In this document: positions 34,017 to 43,935 of the stretch, one piece after another
Position numbering within the stretch: position 1 is the first letter of the stretch
Layout: every line of letters starts with the position of its first letter
Source of the DNA: Diphasiastrum complanatum
Lineage: Eukaryota > Streptophyta > Lycopodiopsida > Lycopodiales > Lycopodiaceae
Length of the DNA: 64,000 nt
Reading direction: 5' to 3'
Assembly (NCBI GenBank): GCA_029204225.1
Contig: CM055095.1
Coordinates: forward strand, 22,202,006-22,266,005
Translations under genes and position numbers: made by a program
The notes under the pieces: model-generated
What the model saw: only the letters and a program-made list of their open reading frames with translations
What the model was told of the DNA's origin: nothing
Database searches by the model: none

Positions 34017-34811
34017 TTATCTTAAAGCCTTAGAACATTCACATAATGCTCTATTCCTTCTTTCAGCAACTCCATTTTGTTGAGGAGTGTAAGGACAAGA
34101 AGTCTCTTTCTTGATCCCTTCCTCCTCACAAAAGGCCTTGAACTCATTGGAGATGAATTCTCCACCATTGTCACTTCTAAGAATCTTGATGCTATGATTA
34201 TGATGCTTTTCCAAAAACAACTTGAACTTTACAAAAGTATCAAATACTTGAGACTTGAAGGAAAGTAAGAACACCCAACAATATCTTGAGTAGTCATCAA
34301 TGAAGGTTAAAAACATGGATGAACCTCCATTAGATTTGGTGCTAGCAATGTGCACATCCAAATGTATGAGTTCAAGAGGATGAGATGACTTTGTGATGGA
34401 GTTAGGAAACACCTTCTTATGTGCCTTGGATAAGGCACAAGCTTCACAAACCTTGTCTTCCTTCCCAATAGACCCTGGTAGGCCTAAAGCATACTCCTCC
34501 TTGATCATAGCCTCCATGGAACCCGAGTTGACATGTCCAAGTCTTTTGTGCCATAAAGTAAAGGTAGATATCTTGCTCTTCTCGGCCAACATGACAACAT
34601 TACTATCCACAAATGCATCCAGCTTATAAAGTTTGCCAAGTCTAGTGCCCTTAGCCACTATCTTACCCTTCTTCTTGATGAAACATTCATTTGAAGCAAA
34701 GTCAACATTGAAACCATTGTCTACCATTTGGCCGACACTTAGTAGATTCTTGTTATTGTAGGAATGTACAAAACACCTTTTATGTTGATCTTTTTGGAAG
34801 ATCCTAAGCAA
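34017..34811 (-). pseudogene. Copia integrase
   Basis: GAG-pre-integrase zinc-binding part 'LWHKRLGHVNSGSM' to 'CEACALSKAHK' (HHCC) and the catalytic core, with D in 'LIHLDVH', D in 'ILRSDNGGEF' and E in 'QQNGVAERRNR'. It ends at TAA 34017-34019, after which the same frame continues into the next segment, so a single nonsense mutation separates them. Confidence 0.92.
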
Positions 34812-34963
34812 AGGGAAATGCTACCAACTCCTTCAATCTTACAAGCTTCATTATTTGCTGTATAGATAGACTTTATAGGTCCATCATAAGATAAGAGAGA
34901 AGAGAAAAACTCCCTTTTACTAGTCATGTGTGAACTAGCACCTGAGTCAATCCACCAAGGATC
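34739..34963 (-). pseudogene. Copia protease segment
   Basis: 'WWIDSGASSHMTS' contains the aspartic protease active-site triad region DSGA. The reading then runs to 'GVLYIPTIT' and loses frame before integrase. It is separated from gag by an in-frame TAA. Confidence 0.88.
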
Positions 34964-35882
34964 TTATCCTTTGAAGCTTGTTGAAGAAAATATGGACATC
35001 ATGAGAGAGTCCTCATGTGAACTCTCCTCCTCCTCCTTTTTGCTCATGTTGTCTTGGCTTTGATCTTGCTTCCTCTTGAAGCATTCCGAGGCATAATGCC
35101 CCATCTTGCTACAATAGTAGCACTTCACCTTTGATTTGTCCTTCTTGACTTTGGTGGTTGATGGAGATGCCTTTGAGGTCTTGATCCTCAAGCTTTGTAG
35201 ACTTCTTGAATGTTGATCCTTTGCCTTTGGACTTGCCTTTGCCTTTGGTGAAGAGAGCTTGGTCATCTCCACCTTGGATGGAAAGCCTATCCATCCTCTC
35301 TTGCATTTGGCTCCTTCTTGATTCCTCGGCCATGAGTGTGCCTTGGAGTTCTTCAAGTATGGGTAGCTTACCCATAATTGCATATCCCTGAACCAAATTA
35401 TCAAATTCAAAGCTTAGTCCATTCAATATGAGTTGAACAAGCTCTTCATCCTTGATAGGATCACCTATAAAGGCTAGCTCTTTGTTCAATTCCTTTACTC
35501 TTAGGACAAAAGTATGTGCACTCTCTCCTTTCTTTTGATAGCTTCTATAGATTTGATTCTTCAAAGCTAACATTATAGTTTGGTTCTTGGATTCATAGAC
35601 CTTTTGCAAAGTCTCCCAAGCATCTTGAGCTGAAGTGCAATCTCCTACCTCTCTTAAGAGTTCATTTGCAACATTCATTTTTATGCAATGTAGTGCAACA
35701 TTGCACCTCCTGATGTATTTGGCTTTTTCTTGAGGATGAATTGGTTCACCCTCCTTACCATTTACAATTTCCATCAGATCTTGCATGATCATGATGGATT
35801 CCATTCTAACTTTCCATATGGAATAGTTAGTTTTGTTGAGCCTTTCATTAGTATCCAAAAGATATGCATTTATAGATGCCAT
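34964..35882 (-). pseudogene. Copia gag with zinc knuckle, frameshifted
   Basis: It starts at the TGG-type gag N-terminus 'MASINAYLLDTNERLNKTNY' (ATG 35882) and continues with the UBN2-like capsid region ('DAWETLQKVYESKN', 'LKNQIYRSYQKKGES'). Near 35200 the frame must change to reach the CCHC knuckle 'CYYCSKMGHYASEC' (C-x2-C-x4-H-x4-C). A TAA follows at 34964-34966, just before the protease. Gag forms the virus-like particle; this copy could not make it intact. Confidence 0.9.
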
Positions 35883-36680
35883 CTAGTCTCCTAATCAAGG
35901 ACTAGACACAAATGAAGGTTACTTCTATTGATTTGATTGAAGGTCTACCTTATCCCACTTCTTAGGGACCTGAAAAGATCAGTAATAGACTTCCTATAAA
36001 GATCTAAGAATGATCTCTAGCAAAATCAAATCATAGAATACTAGAAACAATGCACTTGCTTGATTGAAGTAGACAATACTAGTAGAATTGCCCCTCTTTC
36101 TATAAAGAACATTAAAGCTTCCAAATGATCTGATCAAGAGTGAATTTCAGCAACCTAATATACTTCCAAAATCACTTGTAAAAGATCTAAATGGAACTTA
36201 ATGAGGATGCAACACAATCTACTATCCAATCACAAGCAAAAAATGATCAAAATTGATGAAAAATTGATCTAATTTGGTGCATAAGTCAAGCAATGGTTGG
36301 ACTGAACCTAAATCACTTTAGGAGGTGTCTACTACACCTTAGAACAGCCTTAAAGAGTCCCCAAAACTATGATCTTCCCTCTCCTTGAATGCTAGAAAGC
36401 CTCCTCTATGAAATCACCTCCAAAACTCGCTTAGAAATCAATGCTTGGAGCAAGCAAAACTTGCTATCTTGGTAATGTGAATTGAATTCAAGTTTGCCTC
36501 TGGTTTTAGACACCTAAACACCTGCAAATGAAGTCACACAACACCAATCTCCAATGTATTTTACTACTTTGAGTTCTAGAATCAATACTAGATGCTAAGA
36601 TCCAATCTACACAAGATTTAGATCAAAAATTGTGATCAAATTGAATGAAAACCAAGGATTTAGCTCATTTCATCCTTTAG

Positions 36681-36692
36681 GCTCTGATACCA
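36681..36692 (-). other. Primer-binding site (initiator tRNA-Met type)
   Basis: The minus-strand sequence TGGTATCAGAGC directly adjoins the 5' LTR. It is the usual plant copia primer site, complementary to the 3' end of initiator methionine tRNA. Confidence 0.92.
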
Positions 36693-37374
36693 TGTAAAAA
36701 TTACAGCAAATAAGGATTCTAAAACACTTGAAATGATGAGGGAAACAATAGATTATGATTTCATAAGATTAGCACAAGTTGAACCATCAAAATCCATCAA
36801 AAATCTATGCTTGAACCTCACTAAATGGCCCAAATCCTTGAAGAAGGCTTCACACGTGTGAAAGTACGGCCTCCCACAGTCTGAGTACTGTACACCAGAC
36901 ATAAATTCAATCCTATAATCATTAGTAATCACAAGTACTCAAACAATTATGAACATAGAGAGCAATTGCACCATTATGAGAGAAAAAACATGAAATTGCT
37001 TGATTGATTTTGGTGAGATATCATCACCTATATATACATGATCCATCACGGTTTTGGGCAGGTATGAGTAGCCCTAAACCTATTCCTAATGCTAATTTTG
37101 GTGGACCTTTCATCCCTACCAAGTTAGGGTTGGAATCTTGGAGATCCCTCAACAATGCAAAAACTACCAAAAATAGCTCCTATTTTTTTTCTCTTGTATC
37201 TAAGCATAATTTGGACTCATTCCAAAGGTTCTAACACTTAGGTCTACTTTAGAACATCCTTATGAATGGAATCCTATGCTATTTGGCACGTGTGACAAGC
37301 CACATCATGACCATCTAACTATTTTCAAGTCATATGACCAAAACTAGTCAAGCTAGGATTGTGAATTTTTAACA
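36693..37374 (-). repeat. Copia 5' LTR
   Basis: 682 bp, equal in length to the other LTR. On the minus strand it ends in TTTTTACA, directly followed by the primer-binding site. Confidence 0.93.
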
Positions 37375-37439
37375 AATAATTGGATTAACTTCCTGTGGAG
37401 CACCTCCAGGAGCAGATCCAAGGGCAGCCATCTTTACAA

Positions 37440-37658
37440 ACTTAGATCAAGTAGACAATGAGATTGGATCTAGATTTTTTAATCAAAAACTATCTCAGAT
37501 CAGATCTGCTAGATCTATTCCACTTTCCAAAAATTTGATTGCTATATCGTGAAAAAGATTTTGAAATTCAATCAATCGATGCTTCTCAAAAATGATAAAT
37601 GTCTCAGAATCCAAATCATAATATATTAGATCAAAGGTTAGTGATGATTGGGTACTGA
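37440..37658 (-). other. Leader of E2 gag
   Basis: About 220 bp between the gag ATG (37431) and the upstream ORF. A/T-rich with repeated 'gatctag/agatct' motifs; no PBS recognised. Confidence 0.4.
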
Positions 37659-39001
37659 TCATGGGTGTGGTGAAGCTAATCCAAAACATAGACATTGTGG
37701 AGGGAATGAAGATGGAGGTGGAGGTAGTGGAGAAATAAAATTAGTAGCAATGGTGGTTGTTGTTGTGGTGGTGGTTGGTGGGAGGGTCAAACTTCTTCCT
37801 GACTGACCTTCTATTTTTGGTTCATCATCACTTATTTCCATCAAGTCCGCAGCATCAAAATATTGCGAAGTGTCCAAGGTGTGGATTTGCTGGGCCTGTG
37901 GCTGTTGATCTTGTGGCTGCTGGGCGGCTTCCGTGTCTTGGAGAATGGAGCTCCCCACTCCTCCCCCCTCCAAATAAAGTGTCGTTGGTGATGTTGGCGG
38001 CGTTGGCGTGGTAATTAACATGGGTGGAGTGGTGACTTCGTCTGTTGGCACGATGTGGGTTGTGCCCGTGTCTGCACGATGCGTTGTTGCCTTGTGTCTG
38101 GCAACTGGGCTTTGGAGGTATCGGCCTGTTGAGCTTTCGAGGATGCTGTTGCTTGTGGATCTGGTTTTGGCCTTTGTGGCTTGTGTACCAGCAGAATAAT
38201 ACTAGTGTTTACCCTTTTGGGTGGAAGCCTCGATGGTGAAGTAGCCCATGAGCATGTACGCTTGGACTGTTTGGACCCTATTGGGATGTCCCATGCTTTG
38301 TCTGCAAGTTGTAGGTGTTGTTGGAGTCTAGGTCCATTTTGTACTTGCTAGAGTGTGATATCAGTCAAGAAATACCCCAGGATGGTTATTGAGTGCTTGT
38401 TCTTAACACACTCATGAAGGCAGTTCGAAGCAAACTGTGCCCAGTCATAAAGATTTTGGGCATGCAGTCATGAATCTGCCATTATGTGGAACAGGGACAT
38501 GGATACTCTCAGCACTTTTGTCCTTGGTCTTTGTGTGCATCTGGTCAAATATGCACATGCCGCTTGCAGCTGCTGATCATTGATGGACTCAATGCGGCAC
38601 CCATCTTTATTCCTCCATTTGTCCACTGAGGGATCTATGTATTTGAAATAGGCCGTCTGCTCAATCTTCTGGAGCGTCCTTGTGACAACATTTGGTCCTC
38701 GAGGGAACCCAAAGGGTTGCAAGTCCGCCACCGCAAAAGATATGTTATAAACATAGTTTCGGATAGGGGGAACTATGAGTTGGCACGATCTTGCCGGAAC
38801 ATTATAATTGGCGTATGCCATATGGATCAGGTACAGACTTTGATACCCCGTCAGGATAGGGATTTGGAATTCAATTGTCTTGAAAAATGATTCAGCCTAC
38901 TGGTACCAGGTCTGCATCTCTGCAATATCCAATTTGCACAGTTGGATGTCAAGCTTATTAGCATCGGGATCATTGGAACTAGAACTGGGGTTGGATGACA
39001 T
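37659..39001 (-). pseudogene. Unrecognised retroelement ORF upstream of gypsy gag
   Basis: ATG at 39001 starts 'MSSNPSSSSNDPDANKLD'; the frame continues through TAG at 38899-38897, TGA at 38470-38468 and TAG at 38350-38348 with sensible protein on both sides ('YVYNISFAVADLQPFGFPRG', 'SVDKWRNKDGCR', 'QLQAACAYLTRCTQRPRTKV'). After a shift the end (37659-38051) is rich in Pro, Thr and Gln. I do not recognise a family. Position between the gypsy integrase end and gag suggests an additional ORF of these elements. Confidence 0.5.
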
Positions 39002-39029
39002 GGTAAAAAATGAGAAGAAACAGGGGTAT

Positions 39030-39290
39030 GGAAAAAGTGTGTCGGTTGAGATTTGAGACAGGGTTAAGTGTGTCGGTTGAGATTTGATAGAGGCTTTAGT
39101 TGAGATTTGATGGAGGCTTTGGTTGAGATTTGATGGAGGCTTTGGTTGAGATTTGATGGAGGCTTCGGTTGAGAGTTGACAGAGGCTTCGGTCAAGATGG
39201 GACATAGGCTTCGGTCGAGATGGAACGTAGGCTTCAGTCAAGATGGAATGGAATGGCTTTGGTCGAGATGGAATGGAATGACTCAAGTGA
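39030..39290 (+). repeat. 23-bp minisatellite
   Basis: About ten imperfect copies of a unit like ggttgagatttgatggaggctt. The copies diverge toward the right ('ggtcgagatggaacgtaggct'). Confidence 0.88.
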
Positions 39291-39315
39291 GAAGGCAGGT
39301 GAAAGCATCGGTTAA

Positions 39316-39560
39316 GAAGGGATTGGAAGATGTATGTGAAGCGAGGTATGTTGCAGAAGGAAAGGGTTGTGAAGGAATGAGGTTGGGTAAAGAGAAATGG
39401 AAGGTAAAGTGTGTGAAAATGAAGATGTGGAGGTGTTTTTGCAAGGACGGAGTGGAAGATGTGTGGAAAGCGAAGTATGTTGTGGAACTAAAGGATGGTG
39501 ACGGAATGAGGTTGGGTAAAGAAAGATGGAAGGTATAAGGTCTGAAAGCGGAAGATGTGG
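39316..39560 (+). repeat. Direct duplication with 129-bp period
   Basis: 'ggttgggtaaag' occurs at 39381 and 39510 within about 70 bp of strong similarity; flanking 'gaagatgtg.g.a' motifs repeat too. It is purine-rich, so the opposite strand yields long Pro/Ser/Thr-type false frames. Confidence 0.75.
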
Positions 39561-40069
39561 AGATGTTGGTCAAGGATGGAGATGTGGGGAAGGTGGATAT
39601 CTGTGGAAATGGATGTATGTAGGTGGTGAATGAACTGGAGGGAAAAAACGAGTGTTTTATTGATGATGTTATATCCAATAGTGTAACGAGAGTGTGATGA
39701 ATGCTCACGTGACACTACCCCTCAGCATGTGAAAAGTTTCAAATTGATGTGTATTCTGCCGGCAATGTTAGGTTTGGAAAGGTTTGGTGATGGCACTCTG
39801 AATGGTAATCAAACGATGATGGTGGATACTTAGTGGAGGTGGAGTGTAAACGATGATAGAAGCTTTGAACAAAAGAGCGCCAAGATCGTGCACATGAGCA
39901 AGAAGATCGCCAACAGATTGTTGCAAAAAATGCCAAAATTTGCACTTTGTTGAGGTGCGAATGGCGTCGTTGTGATGGCATTTATGGGCGTCGTCATCTG
40001 CTTTTGGACGAGATGTGATGTGCCGGTTCGTGGAGTTTTGAATTTGGAACCTCCAATCAAGATTGGAGT

Positions 40070-40200
40070 GGGCGCTCCGGTTGAGATATGATAGAATACT
40101 CCGATCGAGATCCAATCAGAACACTGCAGTCGAGATCCAACAGGATGCTCCGGTCGAGATCCAACAGGATACTCCGGTTGAGATCCAACAGTGTTAAATT
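40070..40200 (+). repeat. 24-bp minisatellite next to the gypsy integrase end
   Basis: About five copies of a unit like ctccggtcgagatccaacagg. The core 'ggtygagat' is shared with the 23-bp array at 39.0-39.3 kb. Confidence 0.8.
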
Positions 40201-41390
40201 GGGTCAACAAAAAACCACTCCTCATAATACTGCTGTAAATGACCACTGTTGACGACAATGTCCAAGAGTATTCCGTCAAGTGTTTGTAGCTGGACTGCAC
40301 CATTACGAAAGATTTTATTGATAATATATGGTCCCTCACTTCGGAATTTCAATTTGTCGGGGTGCTTTTTCGATGTATAAAGAAGCACCTGGTCACCTAA
40401 GTGTAAATCCTTGTTTCGCAAGTGACGGTCATGCGAGGCCTTTTGACATCTTTTGTTAACTAGTTGTGCATGGTAAGATATGAGTCTTGTCTCGCATAGC
40501 TGGGCTAACGTAAATAGCATGGTTTTGACTTGTTGCTCAGTTGTAGCTTTCTCACAGAGATCTGTAGAGAAGGCTTCCATGATTCTTAGAGAAGGGACTA
40601 AGAATTCTACAGGCATTACCGCCTCTTAACCATACACTAGATGGAATGGGGTAACCCATCCAGTGGCTTTCTTTGGGGTGGTGCGGTAAGCCAGATAGCT
40701 AAGAAGAGTTTCATTTCCCAATCAAAATGACTGGTTTCAACTATCTTTGTCAATATCTTACATATCGTCTTGTTAGTTGATTCGGCCTGGCCATTACATC
40801 TAGGATAGTATGGTGTACTCTTCCGGTGAACTACAAGGTATTGACATATCAAATTATCAATGACAGTATTTAAAAAGTGCGTGCCACGATCACTAATGAG
40901 CTCTATAGGACAACCAAAATGTGTAATAATGTTTTCGTAAAGAAAATGCGCTACAGTCTTTGCATTGGCGTCCTTTGTTGCCCGAGCCTCAACCCACTTC
41001 GTGGCATAATCTGTAGCTATTAGGATATAACAGGCTTGGGTATGTTTCGTTGCTGGGCTGATTGGTCCAACAAAGTCAATTCCCCACTTATGGAAGGCTT
41101 TGCCTTCTATAATGGGAGTTAAAGGTGTGAAGTCTGATTTTGTATTTTTCTTGGCTCGCTGACAGACATCACATGTTTTAATGACAACATTAAATAATGA
41201 TGGCCATCACAAACCTACTCGAAGGATAATCTTAGCTATTGCTTCAGCAGAGAAGTGACCGCTGCCAATGTCCTCATGAGCTTGAGATATGATAGGCCGT
41301 ATCTTAGATTCATAAGCACATCATCGGATAATACCGTCAATGCCCCTTTTGTAAAGTTTTCCGACTATTAGTTGAAAGGGCACTGCTTTA
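40194..41390 (-). pseudogene. Gypsy E1 integrase
   Basis: Zinc finger 'HEDIGSGHF...CDVCQ', then the catalytic core with D in 'KWGIDFVGPI', D in 'LISDRGTHFL' and E in 'NGQAESTNK'. A one-base deletion near 40690 shifts the frame ('LTAPPQRK' should read on as 'AYRTTPKK'), and TAA stands at about 40627. The C-terminal part (40194-40616) follows with 'HLRNKDLHLGDQVLLYT' and 'GPYIINKIF'. It should act on element DNA ends; this copy is broken. Confidence 0.9.
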
Positions 41391-41771
41391 AGCAAAAAAT
41401 TTCATTTTGCAATTGTATTCAAGCCTTCTTTGAGTGTACCTGTTGTTAGGAATTGAGTGATCTCCTCAGCCCATAAGGGTATAGCATCAATCTGAAAAAG
41501 ACATGCATCAGGAAGATCATCGTTGACTAGTGTAGTTGCTTTTTCAGCACTAGGGAGCCGGGAAAGGTGATCCGCCATAAATTGTTGGGTTCCTTTTCGA
41601 ACGACTACACAGAAATTAAATTCCTCTAATATCAACAACCATCGAGCTATACGTCCCGTTTTACAAGATTTATTAACAATATATAACAAGGCTTGATGGT
41701 CGATGTAGAAGGCAAAGGTCTGGCCTAGTAGATAATGTCTTAGTTGCTGAGCAACATAGACCATCGCCAAT
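41391..41771 (-). pseudogene. Gypsy E1 RNase H
   Basis: 'LAMVYVAQQLRHYLLGQTFA', 'YIDHQALLYIVNKS' and 'GTQQFMADHLSRLP' are textbook gypsy RNase H landmarks. The expected upstream residues ('PAEVNYTT..RE') are not on this strand but end the plus-strand RT at 22838. On the other side of 41771 the sequence switches to plus-strand protease. Confidence 0.92.
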
Positions 41772-43870
41772 GCCAAATTCCTAAGGAAGCAGCTGTGATA
41801 GATGGCGGTTCAGGAGTTAACCTGATTTCTACAAAGCTATGTGCAGAATGGGGCTTTACAAAGATCAAGCCTGCTACTTTTGCTATTAAGCTAGCTGATC
41901 AAATGATAGTTTGTCCACGAGGAATGGTTGAAGATATACCTGTCAGAATTGCGGGAGTACAATTCGTCATTACTTTCATGGTAATGGACTTACCAGAAGC
42001 GTCGAATGTCTACAGAGTTCTATTGGGACGTCCATGGTTACGAGTTGCACAAGTAATTCATAACTGGGGTACCGGAAAAATCACTTTTGAAAATCGCGAA
42101 CGTGTAGTTAAAGTTGATCCTACAACTTGGACTATCAAACCAGTGGTTCAAAAAGAAGATGACGATTCGTCAACAATGGATCACACTTGTGACCGTCCAG
42201 AGAAAAATTTGAGAGTTCATTACAATTGTCAAATGGATACTGTCAACTGGAATGAAGATCTTACAACGATTGATTGTACCGTAGGATATATGTGTCAACA
42301 AAATAATCAATCAGATTTGAGCGAGATTTCATTATTGGATCGAACTTTGGATACACCAATCACGTTTCCACTGAATGTGCTGAATGTAGCTTGGATATCA
42401 ATGGAACCTATACCAGATCCGATTGAGAATGATCTCGTACCTGTAAGTCATGCCTTGACTTATGATGGCAATGCTGAACTTACGGATGAGCAGATTCTAA
42501 ATCATATGGATCCGACCAGATTTGGAGTGCGTAATGTTCTTGATGAACCAACAATAAAACCGCCTAAAGTAGTTATATTGAAGGAAGATAGGATCACATG
42601 ATCGATGATGAAGAAACAAGCTAAGCAACATTATAATACGGTCCTGGAATGGAAAAATTCTCCTCAAAAGATTGATTCAAAGAATGTGCCACCCTTACTG
42701 GATAAAGGCAAAGGAAAAGTCGAGGATAATTTTACAAGTAAGAATTCTAACAAGACATCATCGTCTCGGAAGTCATCACCTCCACGATCAATTCCTGCTA
42801 AGAAGGCTAAGCGAAGATCCAAGACAAATTCTTTCGAAAAAGAACAAGCAGATGTAGTCCAACATGATATGCCCGAGAATTTTAAACGTTATACACTGGA
42901 TGATGTGGTTATTATGTTACCTAAAGCACATTGTGAACCTGAAGAACACGTGCCAAAATCGAAAGAGGTTTATGATGGCCCAACTAGGATGCAGCCAATG
43001 AATCTTGCTGAACCAGGAGAACAGGGAAAGATTGTACAAGTTGGATCACAACTTAATCCTGAATAGTATCAAGCACTCCGCATGCTACTTATTAAGAATC
43101 GGGATTGCTTTGCTTGGACTTATCAAGATCTAAAGGGTATTTCGACATCCGTGATTGAACATACCATACCTTTAGTACTTGATGCAGTTCCAAAGGTTAC
43201 AAAGTTCTATCGTTGTAATCCTAATGTTGCGGACTTGATAAAGAAAGAACTTCAAAGATTGCTTGACGCTGATTTCATTTATGAGATTGAACATACCGAA
43301 TGGATTTCACCAATTGTCATTGTTCCTAAGAAGAATGGAAAATTGAGAATCTGTGTGAATCTCAAAGCGTTGAACAAAGTGATGCAGAAGGATCACTTTC
43401 CATCACCTTTTATTGAAAGCATTTTGGATCGCCTTGCTAGAGCAGAAGCTTATAGTTTCTTGGATGGATTTAGTGGTTACAACCAGGTTAAGATAGCACC
43501 TATCGATCGCCACAAAACCGCTTTTGCAGCAGAATGGGACACCTATGCTTACAAAGTAATGTCGTTTGGACTTTGTAATGCACCAAGTTCGTTCCAAAGA
43601 GTAATGCAATTTGCTTTTAAAGATTATCTATAGAAATTCCTTCAAATTTACTTTGATGACCTAGGAATCCATATAGTACAGATACAAGCCACCTGGATCA
43701 ATTGGAGAAATTATTTGAAAGATGCCGCAAATATCAGATTTCTCTAAATCCAGAAAAATGCCAGATATGGGTTTCCCACGGAGTTGTGCTTGGACATGTA
43801 ATATCAAGACATGGTATTGCCACAGATTATTCTAAGATCAAGGTTATTGTGGACTTGCCACCGTTTTTTC
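41772..43870 (+). pseudogene. Gypsy E2 protease and reverse transcriptase
   Basis: The retropepsin region has 'AAVIDGGSGVNLISTKL' and 'VLLGRPWLR'; a long linker leads to RT with 'DADFIYEIEHTEWISPIVIV', 'YSFLDGFSGY', 'SFGLCNAPSSFQRV' and 'IYFDDL'. One frame (2) is kept over 1.8 kb, broken by TGA 42599-42601, TAG 43064-43066 and TAG 43631-43633, then shifts near 43680 into 'CQIWVSHGVVLGHVI'. It ends near 43865 after 'VDLPP'. It is clearly diverged from E1. The gag that belongs in front is on the minus strand at 22849. Confidence 0.92.
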
Positions 43871-43935
43871 ATAGTACTGTACATCCTTGCAAATTTTTTG
43901 TTGAGAACTGATAAGCCAAACTAGTATTCAGTGTA

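Larger units (their letters stand above)
32094..37374 (-). mobile_element. Ty1/copia retrotransposon, 5.28 kb, defective
   Basis: Two LTRs of 682 bp each (32094-32775 and 36693-37374, TGTAAAAATT...TTTTTAACA) with AATAA duplicated outside both ends (32089-32093, 37375-37379). Order on the minus strand is 5' LTR, primer-binding site, gag, protease, integrase, RT remnant-RNase H, polypurine tract, 3' LTR, which is the copia order. Gag, the protease joint and the integrase end carry frameshifts or stops, and most of the RT is deleted. It is inserted in the E2 gag. Confidence 0.95.
22849..37431 (-). pseudogene. Ty3/gypsy element E2 gag, split by two insertions
   Basis: The gag has an ATG at 37431 and three parts: 37375-37431 (19 codons), 31405-32088 (228 codons, with retrotransposon-gag features 'GAAQDWYYNQDEIEHTDWE' and 'ALITWFKPW') and 22849-22986 (zinc knuckle 'CSICTGNHMVNGCPQ' and stop). 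The gaps are exactly the copia element and the long-LTR element, each with a 5-bp target duplication; leaving one duplication copy keeps the frame at both joints. Nonsense codons (one TAA and three TGA) in the middle part show decay. The protease that should follow is on the plus strand at 41772, see the inversion finding. Confidence 0.88.

Noticed and set aside
39283-39708. Pro/Ser/Thr/His-rich minus frames
   Set aside because: Antisense of a purine-rich duplicated repeat; no codon conservation between the two repeat units.
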